Below are positions 1 to 9,547 of a stretch of 64,000 bases of DNA, one piece after another. The notes under the pieces are model-generated. The model made no database searches and was not told the origin of the DNA. It saw only the letters and a list, made by a program, of their open reading frames with translations. A program made the position numbers and the translations under genes. This DNA comes from Alphaproteobacteria bacterium (lineage in GTDB: Bacteria > Pseudomonadota > Alphaproteobacteria > Rhizobiales > Xanthobacteraceae). Positions within the stretch are counted from its first letter, which is position 1. Each line of letters opens with the position of its first letter. Location of the stretch: contig JBBCGH010000001.1 in assembly GCA_037200445.1 (NCBI GenBank), positions 1,736,001-1,800,000 of the forward strand, given 5' to 3'.

Positions 1-11
1 CATAGGGTCTT

Positions 12-455
12 ATGCCACAGTCTTTCATGGATGACGCGCTTGGAGAGGCGCGCGCCGCGCAAGCGGCCGACGAGGTCCCGGTCGGCGCCGTGATCGTGCG
101 CGAGGGCGCCATCGTGGCGCGCGCCGGCAACCGCACGCTGCGCGATCGCGATCCGACCGCGCATTGCGAGATGCTGGCGATTCGGCAGGCGGCAGCCGCG
201 CTCGGCTCGGAGCGGCTCACCGATTGCGATCTCTACGTGACGCTCGAGCCTTGCGCGATGTGTGCGGCCGCGATCTCGTTTGCGCGCATCCGGCGGCTCT
301 ATTACGGCGCCCCCGACCCTAAGGGGGGCGCGGTGGAGAACGGCGTGCGATTCTTCGGTTCGCCGACCTGCCACCACCGGCCGGAAGTGTACGGCGGCAT
401 CGGGGAGAGCGACGCCGCCGTACTACTGAAGGACTTCTTTAGAAAGCGGCGGTGA
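12..455 (+). CDS. tadA: tRNA-specific adenosine deaminase TadA
   Basis: Cytosolic zinc enzyme that deaminates the wobble adenosine 34 of tRNA-Arg(ACG) to inosine. The 147-residue protein is full length for bacterial TadA. The deaminase signature is complete: H51 and E53 in an HCEM motif (usually HAE), then PCAMC with zinc-binding C81 and C84. The strongly basic C-terminus (RKRR) suits tRNA binding. ATG at 12 is the first start in frame; the promoter lies left of the window. It converges on the receiver gene, with only 6 bases between the two stops. A general nucleoside or guanine deaminase is the alternative, but length and motif spacing favour TadA. Confidence 0.9.
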   Translation: MPQSFMDDALGEARAAQAADEVPVGAVIVREGAIVARAGNRTLRDRDPTAHCEMLAIRQAAAALGSERLTDCDLYVTLEPCAMCAAAISFARIRRLYYGAPDPKGGAVENGVRFFGSPTCHHRPEVYGGIGESDAAVLLKDFFRKRR

Positions 456-461
456 GGTCCT

Positions 462-848
462 TCAGCCGCACTTCCGATAGGCTTGCGGCGCGACTGCTTG
501 ATCGATCGCAGCCAGGAGCTCTTCGGCGGGGAAGGGCTTCGCCAGGAACGCCGCGCAGCCGAGCGACTGGGCCTGCCGCCGGAAGAAGTCATTTGGCGAT
601 CCGGTCATGAAGATGACCGGAAAGGAATACCCGCGCATCCAAAGATCGCGAACCATTTCGGTGCCCAGAGTGTCGCCAAGCTCGATATCGACCACGAGGC
701 AGTCCGCCTGACTGATATCGGCGGCCGCGAGGAATTCCTCGCCGCAGGTGTACGACTCCACGCCAAATCCGGCCGAGCAAAGCAGGTGGACCATGGCGTC
801 GCGCATGATTTCACTGTCGTCGACAACGGCGATATTGCGTTTCAGCAT
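462..848 (-). CDS. single-domain response regulator (FixJ-like receiver)
   Basis: Stand-alone CheY/FixJ-type receiver of 128 residues with no output domain. Visible phosphorylation residues are D10-D11 (acidic pocket), D54 (phosphoacceptor, in VVDIELGD), T82 and K104 in the AKPF motif. No histidine kinase is nearby, so the partner is unknown; such receivers usually act by protein contact or as phosphate sinks. The ATG at 848 is chosen over an in-frame TTG at 866; a GGAGGG stretch lies about 10 bases upstream of it. It is divergent from the AraC-type regulator across a gap of about 155 bases. Confidence 0.8.
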   Translation of the reverse strand: MLKRNIAVVDDSEIMRDAMVHLLCSAGFGVESYTCGEEFLAAADISQADCLVVDIELGDTLGTEMVRDLWMRGYSFPVIFMTGSPNDFFRRQAQSLGCAAFLAKPFPAEELLAAIDQAVAPQAYRKCG

Positions 849-1003
849 GGTCTTTCGGCCCTCCAAATGAACGAGCCAGCGGACGTTTCGGTCCCGATCC
901 GGCCCATCACTGAGGTAGTGCGACTTCCGGAAGGTCGCTTGCTATTATCGGCCAAAGACTTGGCCGTAGCTGCCAACGTTGCGCTGTCCGGGAGACGAGC
1001 CGA

Positions 1004-2092
1004 ATGCGACGCAAAGCGCCTCCACCCGCCCGCCGCGCCGAGCGGCTGCCGAGCGCGCACGGGCAGATGAGCCGGCAGGCCTACGCGCGCCTGAAAGGCA
1101 AAGCGATTGCCGTTGAGCCGCTCGTCAGACAAGCAGGCCTGACCCGGCAGCAGCTCGACGACCCGCACGCGTCCATCGCGGTGCGCGATCAGATCAAGTT
1201 CTTGAATCTCGCGGCGGCGGCGCTGCAGGACGATCTGCTTGGATTCCATCTGGCGCAGATGCCCGATCTTCGCGCCATCGGGCTCTTGTACTATCTGCTG
1301 GCCTCGTCCGAGACGCTGCTCGACGGTCTGCAACGCGTTGCGCGCTACAGCACGATCGTCAACGAAGGGGTCATCCAGACCTGCACGCACGGAACCGAGC
1401 TTTCAATGTCGTTCCGCTATCACGGCGTCAGCCGCCATCTCGACCGGCATCAGCTGGAGTGCTGGACGGCCGGCCTGATGCGGATCTGCCGCGAGCTCAC
1501 GGGGCTGAGGCTCGCTCCGTCGCGCGTGCGGATGATCCACCAGCGCGGCGAAGATCAAGCCGCCGAGCTGTCGACCTTCTTCGGCAAGGCGATCGAGTTC
1601 GGCGCGCCGGTTGACGATGTCGCGTTTCCGCACCGCTTCGCGGAGGCGCGGATCCTCAGCGCGGACCCCTATCTGAACAAGCTGCTGCTCGCTTACTGCG
1701 AGGATGCGCTGTCGCATCGCCGGCGTGCCGGCACATTCCGGGCCAGCGTCGAAAACGCGATCGCCCCGTTGCTCCCGCACGGCAAGGCGAATGTCGAAGC
1801 GGTGGCGCGGCAACTTGGGCTCAGCCCGCGCACGCTTGCGCGCCGGCTGAGCGAAGAGGGCACGAGCTTTTCCGATGTGTTGGAGGGGCTGCGCAACGAT
1901 CTCGCGGCGCGCTACCTCGGCGAAAAGGACTTCGGCATCGCGCAGATCGCCTGGCTGCTCGGCTACGAGGAAACCAGCGCCTTCTCGCGTGCCTTCAAGC
2001 GCTGGACCGGGAAGACGCCGCGCGATATGCGCGTGCCCCGCAAGCCCCTCAGGAAAGGAGCGCGGGGAGCCGCGTCTTCAGCTCCGCCTTGA
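1004..2092 (+). CDS. AraC family transcriptional regulator (arabinose-binding-domain subtype)
   Basis: A 362-residue regulator. The N-terminal ~220 residues resemble the PF12625-type sensor found in OruR/ArgR-like AraC proteins. The C-terminal ~90 residues are a double helix-turn-helix: first helix around VEAVARQLGLSPRTLARRL, second around IAQIAWLLGYEETSAFSRAF, followed by the W-x-G-x-TPR AraC hallmark. ATG at 1004 follows a GGAGA stretch by 8 bases; ATG 1067 is possible but has no ribosome site. Its last 44 bases overlap the 3' end of the convergent patatin gene. The regulated genes cannot be told; the adjacent lipase and phosphotransferase genes are candidates only by position. Confidence 0.85.
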   Translation: MRRKAPPPARRAERLPSAHGQMSRQAYARLKGKAIAVEPLVRQAGLTRQQLDDPHASIAVRDQIKFLNLAAAALQDDLLGFHLAQMPDLRAIGLLYYLLASSETLLDGLQRVARYSTIVNEGVIQTCTHGTELSMSFRYHGVSRHLDRHQLECWTAGLMRICRELTGLRLAPSRVRMIHQRGEDQAAELSTFFGKAIEFGAPVDDVAFPHRFAEARILSADPYLNKLLLAYCEDALSHRRRAGTFRASVENAIAPLLPHGKANVEAVARQLGLSPRTLARRLSEEGTSFSDVLEGLRNDLAARYLGEKDFGIAQIAWLLGYEETSAFSRAFKRWTGKTPRDMRVPRKPLRKGARGAASSAPP

Positions 2093-2864
2093 TGGGATCG
2101 GCAGCGCGGAGGACCGCGCTTGCCTGAAAGAAGTCCAGCATGCGGAAGATGCCGATGTTCGGCCGCAGCACCAGGTCGGGCGCGCCTTCCTTGAGCTTGT
2201 GGGCAACGATAGTGTGGCCCATCACGCCGATCGCGGCGAACAGGCTCTCCCAAGGGTCCGGCACGCTGGGCCCACCGACGCCACCGGAGACATCGACCGC
2301 CACGATGACATCAGCGCTTCCGCGCAGGCAGGTAAACGGCAGTGGGTCAGTCACCCCGCCGTCGACCAGGACGCGTCCGCTCACCTCGAGCGGCTGCACC
2401 AGGCCCGGTATCGCCATCGACGCGGCGACCGCGGGCTTCAACGGCCCCTCGCGCAGCACGAGCGACTCGCGTGCATGGAGATCGGTCGCAACCACAGTGA
2501 GCGGAATCGTCAGGTCCGAGAAATCGGCAGGCAATAATTCGCCGAGGAAGGCGTCGTAGAACCTCAAGGGGTCGGCCACGAAGGGATTGCCAAAACCGGT
2601 ACCCAGGATTTCGGACCAGGCCGCGGCGCGGGCACCCATGACGCGGCTCATCACCTCGCCGCGATCGTGGGCCAGCGCAATGAGATGGCGGCGCATCGCG
2701 CGGCCGGTGAGGCCTGCGGCATAGCCCGCTCCAATGACTGCGCCGATCGAACACCCCGCGATCGCTGCAGGCTTTGCGCCCAGTTCTTCGAGCGCTTCGA
2801 TGATCGCGATGTGCGCGAGCCCCCGTGCGCCGCCCGCGCCAAGCGCGAGGGCGAACGATTTCAT
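2049..2864 (-). CDS. patatin-like phospholipase (RssA/NTE family)
   Basis: Predicted Ser-Asp dyad lipid acyl hydrolase of 271 residues, cytosolic or membrane-associated. The patatin motifs are all present: oxyanion-hole GAGGARG (9-15), nucleophile elbow GCSIG with S39, and DGG with catalytic D168. ATG at 2864 overlaps the stop of the upstream phosphotransferase by 4 bases (ATGA), so the two are probably translationally coupled. No signal peptide is seen. The natural substrate is unknown; family members cleave phospholipids or lysophospholipids. Its 3' end overlaps the convergent AraC gene. Confidence 0.88.
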   Translation of the reverse strand: MKSFALALGAGGARGLAHIAIIEALEELGAKPAAIAGCSIGAVIGAGYAAGLTGRAMRRHLIALAHDRGEVMSRVMGARAAAWSEILGTGFGNPFVADPLRFYDAFLGELLPADFSDLTIPLTVVATDLHARESLVLREGPLKPAVAASMAIPGLVQPLEVSGRVLVDGGVTDPLPFTCLRGSADVIVAVDVSGGVGGPSVPDPWESLFAAIGVMGHTIVAHKLKEGAPDLVLRPNIGIFRMLDFFQASAVLRAADPIKAELKTRLPALLS

Positions 2865-3946
2865 TTTGCTCCAGCCTCCCGCGCAAACTCCCACGCCGTC
2901 TGCGCGAGCGGACGCACCATCTGGGCGCGGGCCGGTGCGTTCTCGTTGGTGGCGGTGCCGTCGCGCACGCGTCCGACGATGCCCTGGAGGATCGCGGCGA
3001 GGCGGAAGAAGTTGTAGGCCGAGTAGACGTTGATATAGGGGCGCGGATCGAGGCCGGTGCGCGCCACGTAGGCGTCGACGTACTCGCTCATCGACGGAAT
3101 GCCGAGCGCTTTCAGATCCAGGCCGACCAGCGAGCCGGTGCCGGCGGCGGAGTCGGACTTCGGCATATGCCACTGCATGCAGTGGTAGGTGAAATCGGCG
3201 AGCGGATCGCCCAACGTGGACAGCTCCCAGTCGAGCACCGCGAGCACGCGCGGCTCGGTTTGATGCAGGATCATGTTGTCGAGTCGGTAGTCGCCATGCA
3301 CCAGCCGCACCGGGCCGGCGGGCGGCAGTTGCGTGGGGAGCCACTCCATCAGGCGCTCCATCTCGTCGATCTTCTCGGTCTCCGAGGCTCGATATTGCTT
3401 CGACCAGCGGTCGACCTGGCGCGCGACGTAATTCTCGCCGCGGCCGTAGTCGGAAAGCCCGATCGTCGCCGGATCGTACGAGTGGAGCTGCGCGAGCGTT
3501 GCGTTCATCGCGTCGAAGACGGCGGCGCGCTCCTTGGGGTTCGAGCCCGGCATGTCGGGCACCCAGATCACGCGGCCTTCCACATAGCTCATCACATAGA
3601 ACGCCGTGCCGGCGACGCTCTCGTCTGGGCAATAGACGACCGGCTGCGCGACCGGGAAGCCTTGCGGATAGAGCGCGCTGATCGCCTTGAACTCGCGGTC
3701 GACCGCATGTGCGGAGGGGAGCAGCTTTCCCGGCGGCTTGCGGCGCAGGACGTACTTGCGCTGCGGCGTTTCCAGCATGTAGGTCGGGTTCGATTGCCCG
3801 CCCTTGAACTGCTTGACGCGCAGCGGACCCTCAAAGTCTTCCGCGTTGGCGGTGAGGTAGCTTTCCAGCCGCGCCACATCGAAGCGCAGCGGCGCTGCGA
3901 CCTCCTTGGTGCCCGTGTAGGCGGCCTGCCGGTCGATGGTGGTCAT
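2861..3946 (-). CDS. phosphotransferase family protein (APH/ACAD10-like kinase)
   Basis: A 361-residue aminoglycoside-phosphotransferase-fold kinase. It has the catalytic loop HGDYRLDN (H217, D219, N224) and the metal-binding D239 in LDWE. This subfamily resembles the kinase domain of ACAD10/11, which acts on hydroxyacyl groups and commonly sits beside acyl-CoA genes, so a role in lipid or hydroxyacid breakdown is more likely than drug resistance. ATG at 3946 is preceded by a clear GGGAG site; an upstream extension in the same frame would run into purD. It is the first gene of a pair with the patatin gene (4-base overlap). Confidence 0.85.
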   Translation of the reverse strand: MTTIDRQAAYTGTKEVAAPLRFDVARLESYLTANAEDFEGPLRVKQFKGGQSNPTYMLETPQRKYVLRRKPPGKLLPSAHAVDREFKAISALYPQGFPVAQPVVYCPDESVAGTAFYVMSYVEGRVIWVPDMPGSNPKERAAVFDAMNATLAQLHSYDPATIGLSDYGRGENYVARQVDRWSKQYRASETEKIDEMERLMEWLPTQLPPAGPVRLVHGDYRLDNMILHQTEPRVLAVLDWELSTLGDPLADFTYHCMQWHMPKSDSAAGTGSLVGLDLKALGIPSMSEYVDAYVARTGLDPRPYINVYSAYNFFRLAAILQGIVGRVRDGTATNENAPARAQMVRPLAQTAWEFAREAGAK

Positions 3947-4004
3947 GCGTTTCTCCCGGGCCCGCAAACTATCCAGCCGAAGCGCGATGGCAAGGGCAGG
4001 GTGA

Positions 4005-5288
4005 TCAGGCTTTGGCGGTTCCGCGCCCCACCGCCAGATACCCGATATCCCTTCGGCAAAATCCCTCCGGCCAGTCGATCTTGTCCACCGCCGCATAGGC
4101 GCGGCTCTGCGCCTCGGCGACCGTTTTTCCCCCGCCGCAAACATTCAGGACGCGCCCGCCGTTCGCGATGATCTGCCCGCCCTCGGCCTTCGTGCCGGCG
4201 TGGAAGATCTCGACGCCCTCGAGCGCGCCCGCCGCATCAAGTCCGCGGATTACCGAGCCCTTGCCGTAAGAACCGGGATAACCCTTGGTCGCCATCACGA
4301 CGGTGAGCGCCGCCTCGGTGTACCAGCGCAGGTCGAAATTCTTCAGCTGTCCGTCGCGCGAGGCGATCAGCGCGGGCACGAGGTCGGACATCAGCCGCAG
4401 CATCAGCACCTGACATTCCGGGTCGCCGAAGCGCACGTTGTACTCGATCAGCTTCGGCCCCTGCGCAGTCAGCATCAGCCCGAGATAGAGAATGCCCTTG
4501 AACGGGCATCCCATCTCCTTCATGGCGCGCACGGTCGGGAGCACGAAATCGCTCATCGCGCGTTGGGCGAGATCATCGGTGAAGGCCGGCACCGGCGAAT
4601 AGGCGCCCATGCCGCCGGTGTTCGGCCCCTTGTCGCCGTCGAAAGCACGCTTGTGGTCCTGCGCGGAGGCGAGCGGGATCGCGGTCTCGCCATCGCACAG
4701 CGCGAAGAACGAGACTTCCTCGCCTGTGAGGAATTCTTCGATCACCACCTCGCTGCCGGCCGCGCCGAAGCTGCCGGAAAACATCATGTCGATCGCGGCC
4801 TCTGCTTCAGGGAGCGTCTGCGCGACGACGACGCCTTTGCCGAGCGCGAGCCCGTCCGCCTTCACGACGATCGGCGCACCCTGCGCGCGCACGTAAGCTC
4901 TCGCCGCCGCTGCTTCGGAGAAGCGCTCATAGGCGGCGGTCGGGATGCCGTACCTGCGGCACAGATCCTTGGTGAAGCCCTTCGAGCCTTCGAGCCGCGC
5001 CGCGGCGCTCGTCGGACCGAAAGTGCGCAAGCCTGCCGCCTCGAGATCATCCACGATGCCAGCGACGAGGGGGTTGTCCGGCCCGACCACCACGAAATCG
5101 GCCGCAAGCTTTTTGGCAAGCGCGATGACGGCCGTGTGGTCCGTCAGGTCGACCGGGGTGCACTCTGCCTCCTGCGCGATGCCGGCATTGCCCGGTGCGC
5201 ACCAGAGCTTGGTGGTGAGCGGAGAGGCGGCGATCTTCCAGGCGAGCGCGTGTTCGCGTCCGCCGCCGCCGAGGAGTAGGATCTTCAT
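4005..5288 (-). CDS. purD: phosphoribosylamine--glycine ligase
   Basis: GAR synthetase, the second step of de novo purine synthesis: it joins glycine to 5-phosphoribosylamine using ATP. The length of 427 residues is typical. The N-terminus ([17 protein letters not shown]) is the classic PurD Rossmann-like start, and the ATP-grasp core is complete with [10 protein letters not shown]-like residues ([12 protein letters not shown]) and the FNVRFGDPE-type metal site ([11 protein letters not shown]). The gene begins at ATG 5288. A gap of 58 bases separates it from the downstream phosphotransferase. In this order purD and xseA are often close, as here (about 1.6 kb apart). Confidence 0.96.
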   Translation of the reverse strand: MKILLLGGGGREHALAWKIAASPLTTKLWCAPGNAGIAQEAECTPVDLTDHTAVIALAKKLAADFVVVGPDNPLVAGIVDDLEAAGLRTFGPTSAAARLEGSKGFTKDLCRRYGIPTAAYERFSEAAAARAYVRAQGAPIVVKADGLALGKGVVVAQTLPEAEAAIDMMFSGSFGAAGSEVVIEEFLTGEEVSFFALCDGETAIPLASAQDHKRAFDGDKGPNTGGMGAYSPVPAFTDDLAQRAMSDFVLPTVRAMKEMGCPFKGILYLGLMLTAQGPKLIEYNVRFGDPECQVLMLRLMSDLVPALIASRDGQLKNFDLRWYTEAALTVVMATKGYPGSYGKGSVIRGLDAAGALEGVEIFHAGTKAEGGQIIANGGRVLNVCGGGKTVAEAQSRAYAAVDKIDWPEGFCRRDIGYLAVGRGTAKA

Positions 5289-5342
5289 GGCCGGGCTTTA
5301 ACACGGGCCGCAGGCCCGGCAAGCGGCATGGAACCGCAATCC

Positions 5343-6371
5343 TCAGGCAATTCGGATGGCTGCAGGCGTCCCCGGCGGCAGCGGCTTGGGATCGACCTCG
5401 ACCACGCCGTCGCGCAACCGCACCCGGTAGGTCGCAAGCTTCTCGGTGAACGGCGGCGGGGCGCAACCGTCGGCGAGGCGGTACTCGTAGCCGTGCCACG
5501 GGCAGGTGACGAGGCCGTTGAGGATGCAGCCTTCGCCGAGCGGGCCATTCTGATGTGCGCAGAGATTGGTCAGCGCGCCGATCTCGCTGCCATCGCGGAA
5601 CACCGCAATGCGCTCACCGTCCGGCGCGACGACGATGCGGGCGCGCTTGTCCGGGATTGCGTCGGGTGTGCCGACCGGGATCCAGTCTGACACAGCTTGC
5701 GGCAGTTCGCGCTCGCGCCAGGCTGTCGCGAGATGCAGCACGGTGACCAGCGCGAATGATCCGCCGAGCAGGATCGGGATGAAGACGCGCCGGTCGTCCT
5801 GCATCAGCCCAAGCGCGACATGCATCACCAGCACGCCGTAGGCGACATAGAGAGCCATGTGCAGCGCCTTCCAGACGCGCGGGGTCAGGAACGCGAGCCA
5901 GAAGTCGTGGCTGGTCGCGGCGAGCAGGAACATCACCGAAAGGCCGGTGAGGCCGAGCGCCTTGATCGGGAAGCCGATGAATTTGCCGTAGCCGGGGCTC
6001 GCGACCATCTCGTTCATGAGGTCGGCGGTGGCCCCCTGCACGGCGAACCAGTCGACCACTGAATACGCATGCGCGAGCGCGACGAAGAACGTCAGTACGC
6101 CAAAATGGCGGCGGTTGTACAAGAGCGGCAGGAAGCGCGGGGAGAGCCGCGCGAGCGGGCCGATCATCAGGATGATGGTCAGCATGGTGAACGCGCAGGT
6201 GCCGAGCGCCTTGATGCGCAGGCCGATCCAGGCAGGCGCGTCCGCGGGCGGATTGCGCAGCGCGCCGACCGTCATGAACGTGCCGACGAACATCACGACG
6301 CCGGCAACCAGGATCGCGTCATAGACGATCTTGCGCCGGTTCCACTGCACGGCTTTGAAGCCGGCGCTCAT
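5343..6371 (-). CDS. ferric-reductase-like membrane domain fused to Rieske [2Fe-2S] domain
   Basis: A 342-residue fusion. Residues ~15-215 form about six membrane helices of the ferric reductase/MsrQ type, with histidines inside helices (H101, H155, H171, H184) suited to b-heme binding. Residues ~225-330 are a Rieske domain with CAHQNGP (C271, H273) and CPWHGY (C290, H293). The protein could pass electrons between a membrane heme and an iron-sulfur cluster; donor and acceptor are unknown. The start ATG overlaps the stop of the 44-residue gene upstream by 4 bases. It ends the three-gene operon, 54 bases before purD. Confidence 0.82.
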   Translation of the reverse strand: MSAGFKAVQWNRRKIVYDAILVAGVVMFVGTFMTVGALRNPPADAPAWIGLRIKALGTCAFTMLTIILMIGPLARLSPRFLPLLYNRRHFGVLTFFVALAHAYSVVDWFAVQGATADLMNEMVASPGYGKFIGFPIKALGLTGLSVMFLLAATSHDFWLAFLTPRVWKALHMALYVAYGVLVMHVALGLMQDDRRVFIPILLGGSFALVTVLHLATAWRERELPQAVSDWIPVGTPDAIPDKRARIVVAPDGERIAVFRDGSEIGALTNLCAHQNGPLGEGCILNGLVTCPWHGYEYRLADGCAPPPFTEKLATYRVRLRDGVVEVDPKPLPPGTPAAIRIA

Positions 6372-6502
6372 TTCGTTGTCTCCGCTTGCGGAGGCGGCTC
6401 AGGTGGCGGGCGCTTCACCAGAGCCATGGTGAAGCCGAGCGCGACCACCACGGCGACCACCGGCCAGATCAGGCGATGGACCGTGCGATGTCCGCGCGTC
6501 AT
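6368..6502 (-). CDS. small single-span membrane protein (44 aa), coupled to Rieske fusion
   Basis: A tiny protein with one hydrophobic helix (roughly residues 11-28) and a proline-rich tail ending PPPEPPPQAETTK. It overlaps its upstream neighbour by 4 bases (ATGA at 6499-6502) and its downstream neighbour by 4 bases (ATGA at 6368-6371), so translation of all three genes is linked. I do not recognise a family. By context it is probably a small accessory subunit of the heme/Rieske membrane complex. The tight overlaps are the main reason to believe it is a real gene. Confidence 0.6.
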   Translation of the reverse strand: MTRGHRTVHRLIWPVVAVVVALGFTMALVKRPPPEPPPQAETTK

Positions 6503-6705
6503 CGCGTGTCTGCCTTCAGCCAGCGGAACAGAACGTACGGCCACAGCGCCGCCGCGCCCGGCAGGATCAGGATGCGCGCGCCGAGACTGACGCTGGCCGG
6601 CTGCACCCGCGTCACGCCGAGCGCCACGAAGGCAAGCGCGATGACGGCGCCGATCGCCGCGTAGAGCGCGAGTGCGTTCAGCAAGAATGCGACGACAGGA
6701 TGCAT
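6499..6705 (-). CDS. small membrane protein (68 aa), first gene of Rieske-fusion operon
   Basis: A 68-residue hydrophobic protein with two predicted membrane spans (about residues 5-30 and 43-60) and a short basic C-terminus (RWLKADTR). It starts at ATG 6705, without an obvious ribosome site, and ends in a 4-base overlap with the 44-residue gene. No family is recognised. As leading gene of a coupled three-gene operon ending in the ferric-reductase/Rieske fusion, it is likely a structural partner of that protein. The promoter should lie in the 160-base gap shared with divergent xseA. Confidence 0.65.
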   Translation of the reverse strand: MHPVVAFLLNALALYAAIGAVIALAFVALGVTRVQPASVSLGARILILPGAAALWPYVLFRWLKADTR

Positions 6706-6806
6706 GAGGAACCGCCAGCGCCCCCACTATACGGCACAATCGGCCCGCCGGTTTCGCGGCAAATTGGACTGCCGGAATCGCCGGAAAACCGGTATCAACG
6801 CCGGGT

Positions 6807-6851
6807 GCATGAGCCCGAAAAGTGGATACCGGTTTTCGGATAAGATCATGC
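6807..6851. repeat. dispersed GCATGATC-type palindrome, copy 1
   Basis: Imperfect nested palindrome. Outer arms are GCATGAGC and GATCATGC; inner arms CCGAAAA and TTTTCGG flank a short centre. Related copies are at 10525-10572, 36607-36678 and 53236-53280. This one sits between the divergent 68-residue membrane gene and xseA, 13 bases before the xseA start, so it will be in the xseA leader. Confidence 0.8.
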
Positions 6852-6864
6852 GCCAAAGGTCAAA

Positions 6865-8388
6865 ATGAACCAGCCGCGCGTCAACATCCCGGAATGGACC
6901 GTCACTGAGCTTTCGGCGGCGCTGAAGAAGACCGTGGAAGATACCTACGGCTTCGTGCGGGTGCGCGGCGAGATCACCGGTTATCGAGGCCCGCACTCCT
7001 CCGGCCACGTCTATTTCGCCCTGAAGGACGAAGGCGCCAAGATCGACGCGGTGATCTGGCGCACCGCCTTCGGCCGCATCCGCTTCAAGCCGCAGGAAGG
7101 CCTGGAGGTGATCGCGACCGGGCGCCTCACCACCTATCCGGGCCGCTCCTCCTACCAGATCGTCATCGAGAACCTGGAGCCGGCCGGCGTCGGCGCGCTG
7201 ATGGCGCTCCTCGAAGAGCGCAAGAAGAAGCTCGCCGCCGAGGGCCTGTTCGACGAGGCGCGCAAGCAACTCATTCCGTTCCTGCCCGCCGTGATCGGCG
7301 TGATTACCTCGCCGACCGGCGCAGTGATCCGCGACATCCTGCATCGCCTTTCGGATCGCTTTCCGCGCCGTGTGCTGGTGTGGCCGGTGCGCGTGCAGGG
7401 CGACGGCTCCGCCGAGGAGGTCGCGGCAGCGATCCACGGCTTCAACGCGCTGCCCGAGGGCGGGCGCATCCCGCGGCCGGACGTGCTGATCGTCGCGCGC
7501 GGCGGCGGCTCGCTCGAAGACCTCTGGTCGTTCAACGAGGAGATCGTGGTGCGGGCCGCGGCCGAGAGCATGATCCCGCTGATCTCGGCCGTGGGTCACG
7601 AGACCGACGTTACGCTGATCGATTTCGCCTCCGACAAGCGCTGCCCGACGCCGACCGCGGCTGCCGAATGCGCGGTGCCGGTGCGCTCCGAGCTGCTCGC
7701 CCAAATCGACTCGCTTGCACGGCGGCAGCTATCTTCATGGGCGCGCGGCATGGAGGCGCGGCGCACCGAGTTGCGCGCCGCGACGCGCGCGCTCCCGGGG
7801 GCCGATGAGCTACTCGCACTGCCGCGCCAGAAGCTTGACCAACTCTCCGACCGTCTGCCGCGCGCGCTGCATGCGAATGCGCAGATCCATCACAAGCAGT
7901 ACCTGCGCTGCGCGTCGCGACTCTCACCGCCCCTGTTGCGCGGGCGGGTGCAGCGTTCGCGCGACCGGCTGGCCAACGCCGGCGGCCGTCTCACCGCCGC
8001 GGTGCGCGCCAACATCGCGGCGCACCGCCAGCGCATCGTGCGCGACCGCGAGCGCGTTGCCTCATTGTCGGAGCGCGGCGGCCTGGCGATAAACCGGCTG
8101 ATCGAGCGCCGGTTTGCCGCGCTGGATCGGGCCGACAAGCTGCTTGGCGCGTTTTCCTATCAAGGCGTGCTCGCGCGCGGCTTTGCGCTGGTACGCGATC
8201 CCGCGGGCCCGCCGATTCGCAGCGCCGCGGCGGTCACGCCCGGCCAGGCCCTCGACATCGAGTTCAGCGACGGCCGCGCCACCGCACTTGCCACCGCCGC
8301 ACACGGCGTTCCGGTGAAGCCGCGCCAGCCGATCCGGCCGCGCTCGCGCAAGTATGGCAGCGGCGAGGGGCAGGGGAGCCTGTTCTGA
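6865..8388 (+). CDS. xseA: exodeoxyribonuclease VII large subunit
   Basis: Catalytic and DNA-binding subunit of exonuclease VII, which degrades single-stranded DNA to oligonucleotides. The 507-residue protein has an N-terminal OB fold (about 10-105) and the family core with [13 protein letters not shown] (212-224) and [16 protein letters not shown], where the conserved acidic residues lie. A long helical region follows. No xseB small subunit is in the window. ATG at 6865 follows a dispersed palindrome. The stop at 8386-8388 abuts the start of the MetE-like gene, an unusual neighbour; DUF2093 is the more usual one. Confidence 0.95.
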   Translation: MNQPRVNIPEWTVTELSAALKKTVEDTYGFVRVRGEITGYRGPHSSGHVYFALKDEGAKIDAVIWRTAFGRIRFKPQEGLEVIATGRLTTYPGRSSYQIVIENLEPAGVGALMALLEERKKKLAAEGLFDEARKQLIPFLPAVIGVITSPTGAVIRDILHRLSDRFPRRVLVWPVRVQGDGSAEEVAAAIHGFNALPEGGRIPRPDVLIVARGGGSLEDLWSFNEEIVVRAAAESMIPLISAVGHETDVTLIDFASDKRCPTPTAAAECAVPVRSELLAQIDSLARRQLSSWARGMEARRTELRAATRALPGADELLALPRQKLDQLSDRLPRALHANAQIHHKQYLRCASRLSPPLLRGRVQRSRDRLANAGGRLTAAVRANIAAHRQRIVRDRERVASLSERGGLAINRLIERRFAALDRADKLLGAFSYQGVLARGFALVRDPAGPPIRSAAAVTPGQALDIEFSDGRATALATAAHGVPVKPRQPIRPRSRKYGSGEGQGSLF

Positions 8389-9542
8389 ATGGTGGTTCGG
8401 CGGATCGAAGTCACCCATGTCGGAAGCCTGCCGCGCGGCCACGAGCTGACCGCGCTCTTGCTCGCCAAGGATCACGGCAATCCCTACGACGTGGCCGAAT
8501 TCGACGGGGTGGTCCAGAACGCCATCGACGATGCGGTGAAGAGGCAGGTTGCGGCCGGCGTGACGATCGTCAGCGACGGCGAGCTCGGCAAGGTCGGCTA
8601 CTCGACTTACGTCACCGAGCGGCTGACAGGGTTCGGCGGGCACGTCGAGCGCAAGCCCGCGCTCGATCTCGCCGCGCATCCGGCGCTCGCCAAGAAACTC
8701 GCCGCGATCATGGGCCGCCAGGAGTTCGTCCGCGCGGCGTGCGTCGGGCCGGTGAAGCTGCGGACGCTGGAGCCGGCGCGCGACGACATCCGCCGCTTCC
8801 GGTCTGCGTTAGACCGGCATGCGCAAGGCGTGCGCGCGTTCATGAATGCGGCCTCACCGGGGCTGGTGACTGCGTTCCAGCCCAACAAGCATTACGCATC
8901 GCACGAGGCTTACCTCGCCGACCTCATCGATGCGATGCGCCCCGAATACGAGGCGATTGTGGGAGCCGGGTTCGATCTCCAGCTCGATTGCCCCGATCTC
9001 GCGATGGCGCGCCACACCGGATACCAGGACCTCGACGAAGCGAGCTTCATGCGGGTGGTCGAAGCCAACGTGGCGGCGCTCAACGCCGCGACGGCGAAAA
9101 TCCCGCCCGATCGCATGCGCCTGCACATCTGCTGGGCAACTACGAGGGACCGCACGACCATGACATTCCGCTCGAAAAGGTGATCGCGACAGTGCTCAAA
9201 GCGCGGCCCGCAACGCTGCTGCTCGAGGCGGCCAATCCGCGGCACGAGCACGAGTGGATCGTGTGGCGCGACGCCAAAATTCCGGACGACAAGAAGCTCG
9301 CGCCGGGACTGATCGACACCTGTTCGAACTATGTCGAGCATCCCGAGCTGATCGCGCAGCGGTTGGAGCGCTACATCGCGATCGTGGGCGCCGACCGTGT
9401 CATTGCGGGCACGGATTGCGGGTTCGGCACCTTCGCCGGCTACGGCAAGATCGATCCGGACGTCACCTGGAAGAAGCTCGCGGCGCTGAGCGAGGGCGCG
9501 CGCCTCGTGGCATCGCGGAACGCTCGGTTACACGCTCCGTAG
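8389..9542 (+). pseudogene. cobalamin-independent methionine synthase (MetE C-domain) family protein, frameshifted
   Basis: Resembles the catalytic barrel of MetE-type zinc methyltransferases (~384 residues if repaired). The first frame runs from ATG 8389 to about 9133. The second carries the conserved C-terminal half with GTDCGFGTFAGYG, which holds the last zinc cysteine. The break falls at three Gs (9134-9136), where four would restore HICWGNYEGPH, the zinc His/Cys motif; as read, the first frame stops at 9183. Stand-alone proteins of this family usually act on other methyl donors rather than replacing full MetE. It follows xseA directly. Real decay and a base-calling error in a G run are both possible. 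Confidence 0.8.
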
Positions 9543-9547
9543 GGCGG

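Noticed and set aside
131-299. Splicing intein in the Hint-RTX protein (residue numbers)
   Set aside because: The residue after VHN is Asp, not Cys/Ser/Thr, so protein splicing is unlikely; cleavage remains possible.
6368-6705. Toxin-antitoxin pair of two small overlapping genes
   Set aside because: Both are hydrophobic membrane proteins coupled to a Rieske fusion, and neither resembles an antitoxin.
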